The notes under the pieces: generated by a model
What the model saw: the letters and a program-made list of their open reading frames with translations, nothing else
Told to the model about the DNA's origin: nothing
The model's database searches: none
Part shown: positions 12,000-23,645 of the stretch, one piece after another
Position numbering within the stretch: position 1 is the stretch's first letter
Layout of the letters: each line of letters starts with the position of its first letter
Origin: Pycnopodia helianthoides
Lineage: Eukaryota; Echinodermata; Asteroidea; Forcipulatida; Asteriidae
Direction of reading: 5' to 3'
Assembly: GCA_032158295.1 (NCBI GenBank)
Contig: CM063260.1
Coordinates: 5,899,501-5,963,500, forward strand
DNA length: 64,000 nucleotides
Made by a program: the position numbers and the translations under genes

Positions 12000-12311
12000 T
12001 GTGTGGCGTGGGGTTGGTTTGGGGGTGGGGTTGGTATGGGTGGAGTTTGTATGAGGGGGATGGGGTTGTATGGGTGGAGTTTTGTTATGAGGGGGTGGGG
12101 TTGGTATGGGTGGAGTTTAATCGCTTATTGAGTTTAGGGGTGGGTGGGGTTGGTATGGGTGGAGTTTGTATGAGGGGGGTGGGGTTGTATGGTGGAGTTT
12201 GTATGGGGGGTGGGGTTGGTATGGGTGGAGTTTGTATGAGGGGGTGGGGTCGGTATCGTGGAGTTTGTATGGGGGTGGGGTTGGTATGGGTGGAGTTTTT
12301 ATGGGGGGGGG
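12000..12311. repeat. G-rich minisatellite
   Basis: About ten imperfect units of roughly 30-36 bp built from GGTATGGGTGGAGTTTGTAT and GAGGGGGTGGGGTT, with all G-runs on the + strand. Long open frames on both strands are by-products of the repeat. Confidence 0.85.
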
Positions 12312-12925
12312 ACACACAACACAGACATTACAATTTTGTTGTTAGCAATTCATTATAATGGTCTACATTGTTCATGGCATGTAGAATTAGTCAATGTCAT
12401 AATGATTGCTGTAGTCTTTCAAACTCATTGCAGTTATGATGGACATGTTCCATGTGTTTGTGTACTGAATGTTCTTCATTCCAGATTGCCTATTATTAAG
12501 GACAGTGATTTGAACTCTGTGAAACTGGATCAATAGCTTCCCACAGGTACATGTTCCATCAACCACTAACCGCATTAACCCTATTCAGTAACCTAGTTAC
12601 TGACCATTAACCAAGTGTTAATCCCATTTAAACCAAGTTATAGTTGATAGCTTAAATCTAAAGGGATCCCTGTACGATCTAATCAATCTAGTTTCAGTTG
12701 ACTTAAATGCATTGGAGAGGCTCACAAGTGGAATTTATTAGACGCGCTTCTAAAATGCAGATCTGTCTGTTCTGATAGACGCCATCTTTTCAGGCAACTC
12801 GGGTTTCGGCTTTGCGTCAAACATTCTAATTGTTGCTACGTGGCCAAGTGGTTCACTGACCAATCATGCAAGGGATTTGATAACACTCCCGCGTGCTGCA
12901 TGTGGTATTCACGCAAAACGCATAA
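12312..12925. other. No supported gene
   Basis: AT-rich single-copy sequence; no exon or repeat recognised. Confidence 0.35.
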
Positions 12926-13237
12926 CAGGGCTAGAATTTGGGGGAAAAACCCAGTGGGACCGGACTTTTGAGTACAAGACCAGAATTAAAGTGAGAAGAA
13001 AAAATGCCTACACAGGTTAATAATTGAACTGGTTGAATTTGAAAAAAGCACTAAGAGAAGATTGATCTCATTTGTATATTAAGTAGTCTTTGATAATCAA
13101 CAGAATTGTGTTTATCAGACTGAAAGTCAACACTTGAACACAAACACAAGACAGCCGGACTTGTCCGGACATTAGTTTACTAGCCCGATGCTAAAAATCA
13201 CTGGCCTCCACTGGTCCAGTGTAAACTTAGAGCCCTG
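12926..13237. mobile_element. MITE-2 copy, opposite orientation
   Basis: Starts CAGGGCTAGAATTTGGGGG and ends CTTAGAGCCCTG, flanked by CATAA on both sides (12921-12925 and 13238-13242). The internal order is reversed relative to 7380-7747. Confidence 0.78.
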
Positions 13238-13489
13238 CATAATTCTGCTTAAAGTTCTTTTGGCAATTGCCTGTAAAGATGGCCGACTTTACACTGTGTG
13301 ACATCGAATGGGAACCATCTGCAAGAATTGATAAGTTTAAGATTTTAATGTAGACATATCTACATTTTTAAGAAGCCTGTATTTAGTAATGCAATACAGT
13401 GAGTTAATTTGAGTTTTGAACTTTGGGGAGTAAAGTCTCACACCCAACTACAGTAGGCCTAACAAAAAAATATCCTTGTTTCCTGTAAC

Positions 13490-14292
13490 CCAACCATTTG
13501 AAATAACTCTTACCAAAATATCCAACTGATTTTCAATTTTTTTTTTTTTCAAATTGGAACCTATTGGCATGTATATTTCCAATTTTGCCAACTGTGTTTT
13601 GGCACTAATTGGTTCGAACCAATTGGCATTACTTCTTCCAGTTTGATTTTTTTAAAAATTTAGGACATAGTTGGACCAAGAACAAAATAACCAATTGGAG
13701 GTATGGTTTCATTGGGACTTTAAAACAACTCCAAGATACATGTATGCATACATGGTGTATGTACACCATTTGCCTAAAGACCATTTGGATGCGATTTGGA
13801 AATGAGTTGGACTATATCATTCCTACAGCCACTTGCAGGCCTGGAATTACACGGAGGCCACGGAGGCCATGGCCTCCGTTCCCCTCGTCTTGGCCTTGGT
13901 GCCCCTTCAAAAGTTTCCCAAAGACTTTTAAGATTTTCAAATGAAAGTGCCCTTTGCAAATTGAAAACGGCCTTGCCCTCTCAAAGATGAAATTCCAGGC
14001 CTGCACTTGAATAACATGCATTTGTAAAACTGAAAAAATTATTGGGACGGAGAAGAATCCAATTAGAAAATTGCAATTCCAATCAATTCCAGCTTAAAAC
14101 TAAACTCAATACTAACTAAATCAATGTAATCCAGCTCTGGATTTCCAAATGAAGTGGGTTGAGTGGTAGAAAAAAATTACTCCTGTTGGGAAACTGAGGG
14201 TTCCGATTCAAACCAACTCGGTGCCGACTGCATCCGATTCAGTCCCATTGGGTAACCAGTTGGAATGAGTTGGTGATTTTTTGGTAAGGGAC
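13490..14292. mobile_element. Older repeat with inverted ends, host of a nested MITE-1
   Basis: CTTACCAAAATATCCAACTG near 13511 is mirrored by AGTTGGTGATTTTTTGGTAAG near 14267. Several AATTGG/CCAATT motifs recur inside. A MITE-1 with target duplication is inserted at 13836, so this element is older. Its exact ends are uncertain. Confidence 0.45.
13836..14003. mobile_element. MITE-1, complete 168-bp copy
   Basis: It runs from CAGGCCTGGAATTACACGG to GATGAAATTCCAGGCCTG, flanked by CACTTG directly repeated (13830-13835 and 14004-14009). It has no coding capacity. The interior carries GCCATGGCCTCCG, TCTTGGCCTTGGTGCCCC and CCTTGCCCTCTCAAAG. Confidence 0.85.
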
Positions 14293-15389
14293 TGCCGACC
14301 AGCAAATCATTTTGTCAGTAATTTGATTTTTAATTTTGTTTGTTTGAATATTTGATCAATAAACCGCAAAATAAATAAATAACAAAACAGGTAGGTCAAT
14401 TTTTTCTTGGTCAATGAACTTGATTCGCATGTTAATTATTTACCTACCTGTACGTATGTTAAGTAAATTTGTTTTCCTACATGTACAGACTCTCTTTTTT
14501 TAGGAAACAAAAATATTTGTTGTGAGGCCATACATTTGCATAAATTGCAGAGAACCAGTCAGAAACTACATTAAATCACACGTTTTTTTGGCTGGTGACC
14601 CCGGCCCAATTTCATGAAGTTGGTTAGCAGAAAATTGTGCTCAGCATATTTGTCTGCTAAGCCAAAGTTTAAATTAAATAATGAACGTACAAATTAATGT
14701 GTGTAATTTTTTTTCGCCATTTTTGATGGAAATTTGAGAGGGATTTAATTATTTTTTTTTAATCCGACAAATGAATCAACTCGAGTTATGGTCAGCATAA
14801 GCCTGCATGTCAAATTGAATAATAAATCATATTTTCAGGCTGCTCCTGAAAATTCTTGATTTGATTGATCGATAGCCACGTGTTTAATAATGCATACCCC
14901 ACAGCCTGCAAACGTTTATAATGCGGTGCGTATCGGAAGCTGTTTGCGCTTTCATATTATACGTTTATGCGCGTACAACACAAATTTTACGATAATTGTC
15001 ATGGCAGAAAAGTTGCTGGCCAGACAATATTGTTCTGGGCGCTTGTGGAATATGGAAAAATATAGCATGTCTGCATCCAGTACCCCCAACTTGACCTTTG
15101 GCCTTGTTGTATAGTGGGATATTGTGCATTCCACTCAAGCTTGCTACATGTAGGTGATACTTTGTCACAACTGTGTCCTGCATGTTTTGTTCGGAGTATA
15201 ATTACAATCACTACAGAGTTGTACAATATTATTTACACTTTCACATTCAACTTAGTAATACTGCACTAAATAAATTCTAGCTGTACACTGTTGATGTATT
15301 GTATATGTGTACAGTTGAGTGTAGATTCAAAATGGCTAGAGTTGCCTTTTTTGAGTGCACCACATTGGATAAACTAGAGGCAGCACGTG
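14293..15389. other. No supported gene; MITE-3 fragment
   Basis: GGCCCAATTTCATGAAGTTG with TTAGCAGAAAATTGTGCT at 14600-14665 is a truncated MITE-3. The rest is AT-rich without recognised features. Confidence 0.4.
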
Positions 15390-15395
15390 CTAACC

Positions 15396-15645
15396 CCGCT
15401 GACCCGCCATGGCAAAATCCCTGCGGTAAATTCCGACCCCTGACCTGCCATGGGCACAAATCCCTTCGGTAAATTGTGTACCCCTCACCGCCATGGGCAC
15501 AAATCCCGTCGGTAAATTGCCTACCCCTGACCCGCCATGGGCACACATCCCTTTGGTGAATTGCGTACGGCCCTGACCCGCCATGGGCACAAATCCCGTC
15601 AGTTATTTTCGACCCCTGACCTGCCATGGGCACATATTCCTTCGG
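15396..15645. repeat. Tandem array of about 44-48 bp units
   Basis: Six imperfect copies of GCCATGGGCACAAATCCC, GGTAAATT and CCCCTGACC. The minus-strand open frame reading GICAHGGSG repeatedly is a product of the array. Confidence 0.85.
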
Positions 15646-15795
15646 CTCAATATCATATGAATGTCCACTTGGAAAATATTTGCTTTGTAAACTGATGAGT
15701 GACCAGTTTAGTATGATGGATCAGCACCATTGTCTCAATTGACCCATTGCACAACGCGCAGCGCGCTTATCCTGTCCGCCATTTTGCGAGTCAAA

Positions 15796-15939
15796 ATGTA
15801 CACAAAGGAATCGACCCCCAAAAAGGTGGGAAATGGTAGATGCACATTGTGCGGAGGTGCGTTCCGCATCGGTCAATTGGCAAATGTAATCTTGCGGGGC
15901 TGTATCACAAAGATTTTTTTATTCCCTCCAGTTTTATAA
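15796..15939 (+). CDS. Unrecognised short frame with CxxC motif, possible exon
   Basis: ATG at 15796 opens MYTKESTPKK, followed by AAAAAG|GTGGGA, a plausible donor in phase 0. That makes 15796-15825 a rival first exon for AGTRAP. Read through, the frame gives GNGRCTLCGGAFRIGQ with one CxxC pair, and then a stop at 15939. I do not recognise a family; it may be non-coding. Confidence 0.2.
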   Translation: MYTKESTPKKVGNGRCTLCGGAFRIGQLANVILRGCITKIFLFPPVL

Positions 15940-16490
15940 TAAAATAGTATAGTTCTATGGTGCACCCTCAATGTCCCATTCATGTACGCTGTACTTTAAT
16001 ATTGTGAATAAATAAAAATATAATAAAAGGGAAATATATCTATAGGCAATGTGAATATATGTATACATGTAGTGTGTGTTCGTTATTCACACCCCATGCA
16101 CAGTTTCACATTAAACCAATGCAAGGCTATCGGTTAGAGCAGTGACAACAAAAAATAAATTCTTGCTTTTCTCCTCGCGAAGAAATCAATACCAGGTGAC
16201 CCGTACGGATTAAGCGTACTGTGCTAAGAAGCTATCGTCTTGGTCTTAGGCCTCTCTCCTGTACCATCTCAATCTAATTTGCCAGCAGGCTCCATCCCTT
16301 GGACTAGATGAGTGAGTTGTGAGGCCGAACCACTTTATATTGATGCATATATTTCAGTAGTCCGGACTACTCAAACCGGAGGAAAGAATAAAATCGTGGA
16401 AGAGTTAACGTTGGCCTCATGAGCCCGTGGCCAGATTTAGATTAAGGATCTCTCACTTTGAGTAAATTCTTAATCATGATAGGATTTTGA
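15940..16490. other. No supported feature
   Basis: AT-rich sequence; no gene or repeat recognised. Confidence 0.35.
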
Positions 16491-16596
16491 AAAAAAAACC
16501 TATCACTGTTTTCAAACAGCAGATTTCGGACTCGCGAGATCAAAGCTAATCATTTCTGAAAAAAATAAATGCATTTCAGGCAAAAATATTTCAAGG

Positions 16597-17042
16597 CAGG
16601 GCTCGAATTTTACACTGGACCACTGACAGGCCTGAGGCCAGTAATTTTAGTGTCAGGCCAGTAAACCTGACATGTCCGACTATCTTGTGTTTTTCAATTG
16701 AATCAGACTGTATCCCTGTGTAATATACTAATAACAGAACAAATTATGTTGAAATGTTGAATTTGGGTCTGATAAATATCTTTCAGTTCTGTTGAGTAAC
16801 ATAACAAAGTATACTTTGTATGGAAGACAAATGAGACAAATTTTCTCTTACATGTCTTAATGTTTATCAAATACAAACAGTTCAGTGCATGCTAAACTGT
16901 GTCATTATGTTTTTTGTTCTCATTTTGAATCTGGTCTTGTAAAACAATTTCGGTCCAGTAAATATTTTGAGCTACAAGCCCTGCGGTCTTGTGAATTCCC
17001 CCCCCCTCCAAAAAAAAAAAATAAATAAAAAATTGAGCCCTG
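16597..17042. mobile_element. MITE-2, longest copy
   Basis: Starts CAGGGCTCGAATTTTACACT and ends AAAATTGAGCCCTG, flanked by CAAGG (16592-16596 and 17043-17047). On both sides of it lie related blocks TTTCAAACAGCAGATTTCGG and TTTCAAACATCGGATTTCGG (16510 and 17134), another dispersed repeat. Confidence 0.78.
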
Positions 17043-17230
17043 CAAGGGTACTGTAGTTTTCCACCATCGACCATCTGTACATCTGTAACTGTACATAGTG
17101 TGGAAATCTGTGAATGTTTACGTACAATCCACTGTTTTCAAACATCGGATTTCGGACTCGCAAGATCAAAACAAAGTGTTTTACTCTTTTCTCAAAAACT
17201 ATAGCCTTTCAGGCGAAAAATATTACAACA

Positions 17231-19419
17231 CTGGTTAAAATTGTTAAAAGCATGCCCTTTCAAATGGCATGCCCTTTCAAATGGGCGAATTTTTTTTTCT
17301 TGGGTTAGATGTACCGTACGTGTACGTACACGCACACCCCTCTGTTCCGAGAGCAAGTTAATTGGAAGGATTGCCCGATCTACTGCAAGTAGAAAAAATG
17401 GGTTCATTCACATTGCTTTAAATACGTCCAACACCTTTGGTGTCCGTGTAAATGACAGCTTAGGCTGTCTGTACATCACATGCAGCATCTCCTGGAGTGT
17501 TCACAGGTTTTTTTTATTCCCTCTCTTATTCTCTGCTCTTTCTCTTTTCCATTTTCTGCAAAGCGTGTTTTGTACGTCATGTCTAATGGACTTGTATATT
17601 GCATATTACAGAGTGACATTTTAAGCGGTTGTTTTCCTGGATGAATTGTCAATTGTTAACTCTAGTCAGTTGACGTCATTTGGACTGCACAAAAAAAACA
17701 GATAGAGTACGTTTAGAGAGGCGTTTATTTTGTTGTTGTGGCTTTGTTGCACACAATAAAGTGCATTTATACATGTATTTCAAGTTAAACGTTACATACA
17801 TTGTACAGTGTTTAAAAATGCATGTAGAGATATTTTGTAAGAGCATAAATTTGTCTCAATTTGCATTTTATTGAGTACACAAGACGATATCCTTTGGGTG
17901 AGGAGGCAAATGTTGAACTTTGGGCATATTACTGACAATAGTTACAATCTTCAAATTAGGGCTAAAAGAAAAACCACCCCCAAACAAACAAGCAAACAAA
18001 CCCTTGACCGACCCTTATAATGCAACCTGCTCGAATTAATTTTTTTTTTTTTTCACTGGAGGAATTTTTTTAATGCCACAAAAAATCACTGTAAATATAT
18101 TCAAGTTACCCAAAAGAAAAATTACATAAAAAATTGTGGAAATCATCGAGCACAAGATGGTAAAGCTGCATATAGAATACAGTGTACTGCGTGTGTTGTT
18201 TTGTGTGACATTATTTTGCAATAACAAATGGCTAACCAAGTAAAAACACGCTGAATTGAAAGGAAGTTCTCGCAATTTTGTTTTAACTTGGTGTTTATAT
18301 TTTGTTTAAAAAGCTTACTGTGCCATCTGGAGCATTTTTAAATGGTTTTATTTATTTTTTTTTTGGTGTGATTTTTATCTTTAATCCGTTAAACAAAAAT
18401 TTATTAGAAGGAAAGAAAAAGGGTTAGGTTTTTAATTTTGTTTTTTAAATCAGCCCGTAATTTGCGTGTATTGGCCCATTATTCCCGCGAATCGGCCTGT
18501 AATTTGCATGTATCAGCTTGTAATTCGCGTTTATATCGGCCTGATGTGGTAGCTTGTGCATGGGGAGAACCTTGACAATACTACCCCTCATTTATACCCC
18601 TAACATTAACCCCTCCTACACCTCCCTCACTCTCCATTTTTTTCAAACACACCCCTCCCTTCCTCCCTTGAACCCTCCCTCCCTCTTTTACCACTCCTAA
18701 TCTATAAAACGACGTCTCCCATACACCTAGCGACTCACCCTCCCCTTGCCTGCACGCCAATCATAATACACTGCAAAACTTGATATTTTTGAATTTTTCT
18801 TCCATTCATGCTGAGTGTATTCAATGTCTAGATCTTTTATAACTAGTCGGTACACTCATTCTACGCATACTATCGTTTAGTGAGTTCCTTTATTCCACGG
18901 TGGTGTCTTAAACGTTTACTGTATACCTCACGGTATACGTAGGGCAGTTAGACTATAGGTCTCCCTTCATACAACATAAAGTGATGGTCGACCTTAAGAA
19001 ATTGAAAATGCAGACAGTATGGCTCCCAAACTATTTCATTACATGTTCTAGCCAGTGTTGTGTCTTACCAATACCGGTGTCCTTTATTGTGACATCAATT
19101 ATTCATATCTCATATATCCCGTGCTGTTCTTTTAAACATACAGCGGTCTCTCAACAAATTACATCACCACAACCATAGGTAACCAATATCGCTGGCGTAG
19201 GCCGAAGCAATCAAAATATATGTTTAATGGACTGGTTCGATGTTTTTACTTTTACGGTGTACAATTTTTGTCAAGAGTTTGAAATAATTTACCGTATACA
19301 ATGTTTTTTCTATTCGTTAATGTAAGCTTAGACCTTCACCGTTTTGCTGTCATCTTTGTCTTGTTAATGGTTCACAGTAAATCGTGCAAGTCTTGTGAAT
19401 GTTCAAATGTTTGGGTCTG
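17231..19419. other. No supported gene, 2.2 kb
   Basis: The interval includes an 18-bp direct duplication TGCCCTTTCAAATGGCATGC region near 17252, short runs of CGTACGTGTACGTACACG at 17312, and a C-rich TCCCTCCCT stretch at 18590-18690. An open frame at 17241-17624 has no family resemblance. Confidence 0.35.
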
Positions 19420-19436
19420 TTAAAGGTATTATAATG

Positions 19437-20541
19437 CAGGAATGATAAGGATTGATACAGGGTTGATAAGGATTGATACAGGATTGATAAGGATTGATAC
19501 AGGATTGATACAGGGTTGATAAGGATTGATACAGGATTGATAAGGATTGATACAGGATGGATAAGGATTGATACAGGATTGATAAGGATGGATACAGGAT
19601 TGATACAGGATTGATAAGGATTGATACAGGATTGATAAGGGTTGATACAGGATTGATAAGGATTGATACAGGATTGATACAGGATTGATAAGGATTGATA
19701 CAGGATTGATACAGTATTGATACAGGATTGATAAGGATTGATACAGGATTGATACAGGATTGATACAGGATTGATACAGGATTGATACAGGATTGATACA
19801 GGATTGATACAGGATTGTTAAGGATGGATACAGGATTGATACAGTATTGATAAGGATTGATACAGGAATGATAAGGATTGATACAGGATTGATAAAGATT
19901 GATAAAGGATTGATACAGGATTGATACAGGATTGATACAGTATTGATACAGTATTGATTAGGATTGATACAGGATTGATACAGGATTGGTAAGGATTGAT
20001 ATAGGATTGGTAAGGATTGATACAGGATTGATAAGGATTGATACAGGATTGATACAGGATTGGTAAGGATGGATACAGGATTGATACAGGCTTGGTAAGG
20101 ATTGATACAGGATTGGTAAGGATTGATACATGATTGATACAGGATTGATACAGTATTGATACAGGATTGATAAGGATTGATACAGGATTGATACAGGATT
20201 GATACAGGATTGATACAGGATTGGTAAGGATTGATACAGGATTGGTAAGGATTGATACATGATTGATACAGGATTGATAAGGATTGATACAGGGTTGATA
20301 ATGATTGATACAGGATTGGTAAGGATTGATACAGGATTGATAGGGATTGATACAGGATTGATAAGGATTGATACAGGATTGGTAAGGATGGATACAGGAT
20401 TGATAAGGATTGATACAGGATTGGTAAGGATTGATACAGGATTGATAAGGATTGATACAGGATTGGTAAGGATGGATACAGGATTGATAAGGATTGATAC
20501 AGGATTGGTAAGGATTGATACAGGATTGATACAGGATTGAG
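19437..20541. repeat. 1.1-kb minisatellite of GGATTGATACA/GGATTGATAA units
   Basis: About 100 tandem 10-11-bp units alternate between GGATTGATACA, GGATTGATAA and GGATTGGTAA, often as a 21-bp double unit. It encodes long spurious open frames (NPYQSCI repeats on the minus strand). The unit matches the end of the transposon at 55250 (CAGGATTGGTACAGC). Confidence 0.95.
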
Positions 20542-20748
20542 GCAAGAAGAGGAATGACTTTGTAGCCTGTCATTGTTTAAAGGTATGATACAGGATTGAT
20601 ACAGAGCTGAAAAAAGAATTGCAGACAGTGTTCATGTGTGAACATTTGGGCTATATATCCGTTATTTGTGAGTCAGGAGAAAATAGTGAAAAACCATGAA
20701 CAATCTGCAGCATGTAATTTGTAAACACACTGTCCTTTTAGATACATT

Positions 20749-20795
20749 AAAAAAAAAAAAAAAAAAAAAAAAAAATAATAATAATAATAATAATT
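20749..20795. repeat. Poly(A) followed by (AAT)n
   Basis: About 26 A residues and then ATAATAATAATAATAATAAT. Confidence 0.85.
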
Positions 20796-20919
20796 TCATA
20801 GGGAAATTATTCGCCCCAAAACAAAAGGTTTTAGAATAAACTTCATAATCAGTAAGCTTTCAGACTAAAATTAAACATGATTTTTGTTAATCCTTACCAA
20901 TCCTGAATACCACCTTTAA

Positions 20920-22111
20920 AGTGTGGGACGTTTTGTTTCCTTCAAGCGTTTAAAAAGCAATTTACGTTGGAACCCAAGGTACCCAAATACTGTCAGGCGC
21001 AAGACTTGAATGGCCCAGTATACCAATAATCAATAGTGAGATTCTTACATTGAATTTTTTGGACCCCCCCCCCCCCCATTTCCCTTGTGACTTAAAATAT
21101 TGACTAAAGATTGGCGCCCACGGAATCAGGATCTCGTGACTGTTTGTACCTCATTATGTATGCATACATGTAACAGAACACAATTTTGTAAAGCTGGTAA
21201 ACACAAACAGTTTGCTAAGCACATATATATATATATGTATATATTAATACCATGCTTAGCAGGAATGGGTTACCAACCGAAATGCCAAGTACAATTTGAT
21301 TGCCGCCCTGTTATTCTTTTTGCTTAGGAGGTTTGCGGAGTAAATAATTCTGTTTTGATAGACTTGATTGTAGCTCTTTTGGAAACTACAGTTTACGGCT
21401 TAGGCTCTGTCAATGATCTTATAAATGTGCGCTTTCAGTATGGGGCTTCAAAGAGGCAGCCTAATCCGCAGCCTAAGCCGGAGCGGAAAGCTTTCATGTA
21501 AATCAGGGTTTCGAAAAGGGAATACGAAAGCTCCGCCGATAAGAGTTAACCCCTTGTAGGAGTAGGACTCCAGTCTCTGTTGCACTGCACTGAACTGAAG
21601 CTGAAATTTCATTCATATAATCTTCATGCCCTCAAACTACACTTGTGATGGGTCCGCCTATAACAATGGGTGACATTATTCCAGAGAAAAAAATTGCAAG
21701 TCCATGCTTCCGTTGTTAACAACATTGCATGAAATGCGTAGCAACTCATCAACTTTCACGTCCACTGTAGCAAAACATTCGATCAGTGTTAGTACGGTAT
21801 CAATACTACATTATTTTGTTATATGAAGTGAATGCGTCGATACTGTACTTGCTGGTGATATTACTCAAACTATTTGAAAGAGTCGATACCAATGTACTAG
21901 TTAGATACTGAGCTTGAAGCATGACAGAGCGTGACGGGCTTGCAACGAATATTGTGGGCGTGCGCATTAAGCTTTCACATACAAAGTCAGAACAGACAGT
22001 TACAACAGAGATGTCCAGTTTCATTTTATTTTCAAAAATAATGACAGCCAAGAATTTACAACATAAACAATTCTGAACCCAGGAAACTTTGACTTCTGGA
22101 CATAAGGACAT
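20920..22111. other. No supported gene
   Basis: A C-run is at 21064 and TATATATATATATGTATATA lies near 21224. Open frames are below 105 codons and unrecognised. Confidence 0.35.
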
Positions 22112-22270
22112 GCCTGGAATTTCATCTTTGAGAGGGCAAGGCCATTTTCACTTTGCAAAGGGCACTTCAATTAGAAAATTTTAAAGTCTATGGGAAACTT
22201 TTGTCGGGGCACCAAGGCCAAGACCAGGGGCAACAGAGGCCATGGCCTCCGTGGCCTTCGTGTAATTCCA
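22112..22270. mobile_element. MITE-1 copy
   Basis: It runs from GCCTGGAATTTCATCTTTGA to GGCCTTCGTGTAATTCCAG. Target duplication no longer clear; the terminal bases are eroded. Confidence 0.75.
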
Positions 22271-22902
22271 GTGTAAGGTGAACGAAGCTTCAGCTTCCTC
22301 CATCAGGCATAAATATCAAACTATTTTTGTAATTACATTTTTCACAATGGATGGTAGTGGACCTTTATACCCTGGACTCCGTCGCTGTGTACGCAACGGA
22401 GGAGTCCAACCTGGGCTAGATAAGGGTTACCTTTTACTGGCTCTTCAAACTGGGAAGGGCAGGGCGGCATGGATAGAGGTGACAAACACGTAGTACATTT
22501 AAGTACTTTACATTTGGCACATTTAATTGGATAAAGCCTCATTCAACTGACGGTAATTAACTAATTAAAAGTATTACACCAGATGGTGCAGTAATTGCAG
22601 CACTTGATGTGGATTGGAAATGTGTACACTAAACATTATGTCTCATTTATATTCAAAAGGAAACTAAAATAAATACATGTAGTCATCTGTTTGACTTTTA
22701 TTTGTTACGAACTGATATTCACCTTCATTTTAAATAGTTGCCCCTGCTGTTATCCTGTTATCCGTTTTGTTGTACTTTGTACTCTATTACATGTATTATG
22801 GTCTGTTCCATTGTTCAATGTTTTTCTGTCCAATTGTTAAAAACTCAAAAGCGCTGAGCTTCTTTCTTTTTTCCCTACACGCCGACAAGATGCGTACATT
22901 AA

Positions 22903-23089
22903 AGGGGCTATGTCGTCTGATCAAACCGGGCCTGTGGCTGTACATTGAATTGTGAACTCTCACCCAGTTACTGCACGTGCTCTCCATATTATGATGCGGA
23001 GGGGCGGCGCGTCCTTGCAGCAACTGGGTAAAAGTTCATGATTCAATGTACAGCCACAGGCCTGCTTTGATCACGACGACATAGCCCCT
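22903..23089. mobile_element. Palindromic TTAA-type MITE, complete
   Basis: AGGGGCTATGTCGTCTGATC at the left is mirrored by GATCACGACGACATAGCCCC at the right, each next to TTAA (22899-22902 and 23090-23093). The arms extend through GGCCTGTGGCTGTACATTGA and CTCACCCAGTTACTGCA. The TTAA target is typical of piggyBac or Kolobok elements. Confidence 0.82.
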
Positions 23090-23394
23090 TTAATATAATA
23101 TTTCTGTACAACTTAATGTAATATACATGTAATTGTGCATACTGTACATTCATTCTGTAAAGTTATAATGTATGTACCTTTTACATAGTTATAACAGATC
23201 TAAATGAAAAGTCAGTGTCTCTGTATGGATGTGAACCTATAGTGTGCAAGATGTTTCAAGAGGCCACCATTTTTGTTCATGTTCCCCATGTGAGAATGAA
23301 ATAATGAGCGCTAATTTTCATACAACAAAAAAAAGGGGCCCGACTACCGTTGTTGCATTATATGCAAGTCAATTTCAATGTTACATCGTGTCCA

Positions 23395-23500
23395 AATTAA
23401 ATGAACTCGGCTATGGCTATGGCTATTGGCTACACAGACAATGTTGGAGAATGGGACTTTTTAGGCATTCCAGCCATAGCCACTTTCAAAGCCAGCAATT
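23395..23500. mobile_element. Short imperfect palindrome (GGCTATGGCT family)
   Basis: ACTCGGCTATGGCTATGGCT is mirrored by CATTCCAGCCATAGCCACT. It is related in layout to 42240-42366. Confidence 0.4.
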
Positions 23501-23645
23501 AAGACTTGGCCTTAGAAACAGAAAACAAACATGGTTTGTAACACCATTATTTTACCCAGTGCAAAGCAATAAAAGCATGTGTATCTTTATGTTACTTGAG
23601 GTTAAACTGATGTTTCCGTAACTTCCTTTTTCTCCACCTCTTCAG

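Larger units (their letters stand above)
19420..20919. mobile_element. TTAA-flanked element(s) containing a minisatellite
   Basis: The left edge is TTAAAGGTATTATAATGCAGG. The right edge, read in reverse, is TTAAAGGTGGTATTCAGGAT. A second left-type end, TTTAAAGGTATGATACAGGA, lies at 20577. The block 20577-20740 (GCAGACAGTGTTCATG, GAGTCAGGAGAAAATAGTG) recurs at 55243-55430. Either one element with an amplified end or two neighbouring copies. Confidence 0.6.

Noticed and set aside
12085..12358. Pro/Thr-rich and Gly/Val-rich frames
   Set aside because: Both are products of the G-rich tandem array.
19818..20573. 251-codon minus-strand frame of repeated NPYQSCI
   Set aside because: It is a translation of the 10-11-bp minisatellite, has no upstream context, and other frames are equally open.
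23244..23621. 125-codon + strand frame upstream of AGTRAP exon 2
   Set aside because: It overlaps an imperfect palindromic repeat (23395-23500), lacks family features and is not in a position to join exon 2 in phase 0.
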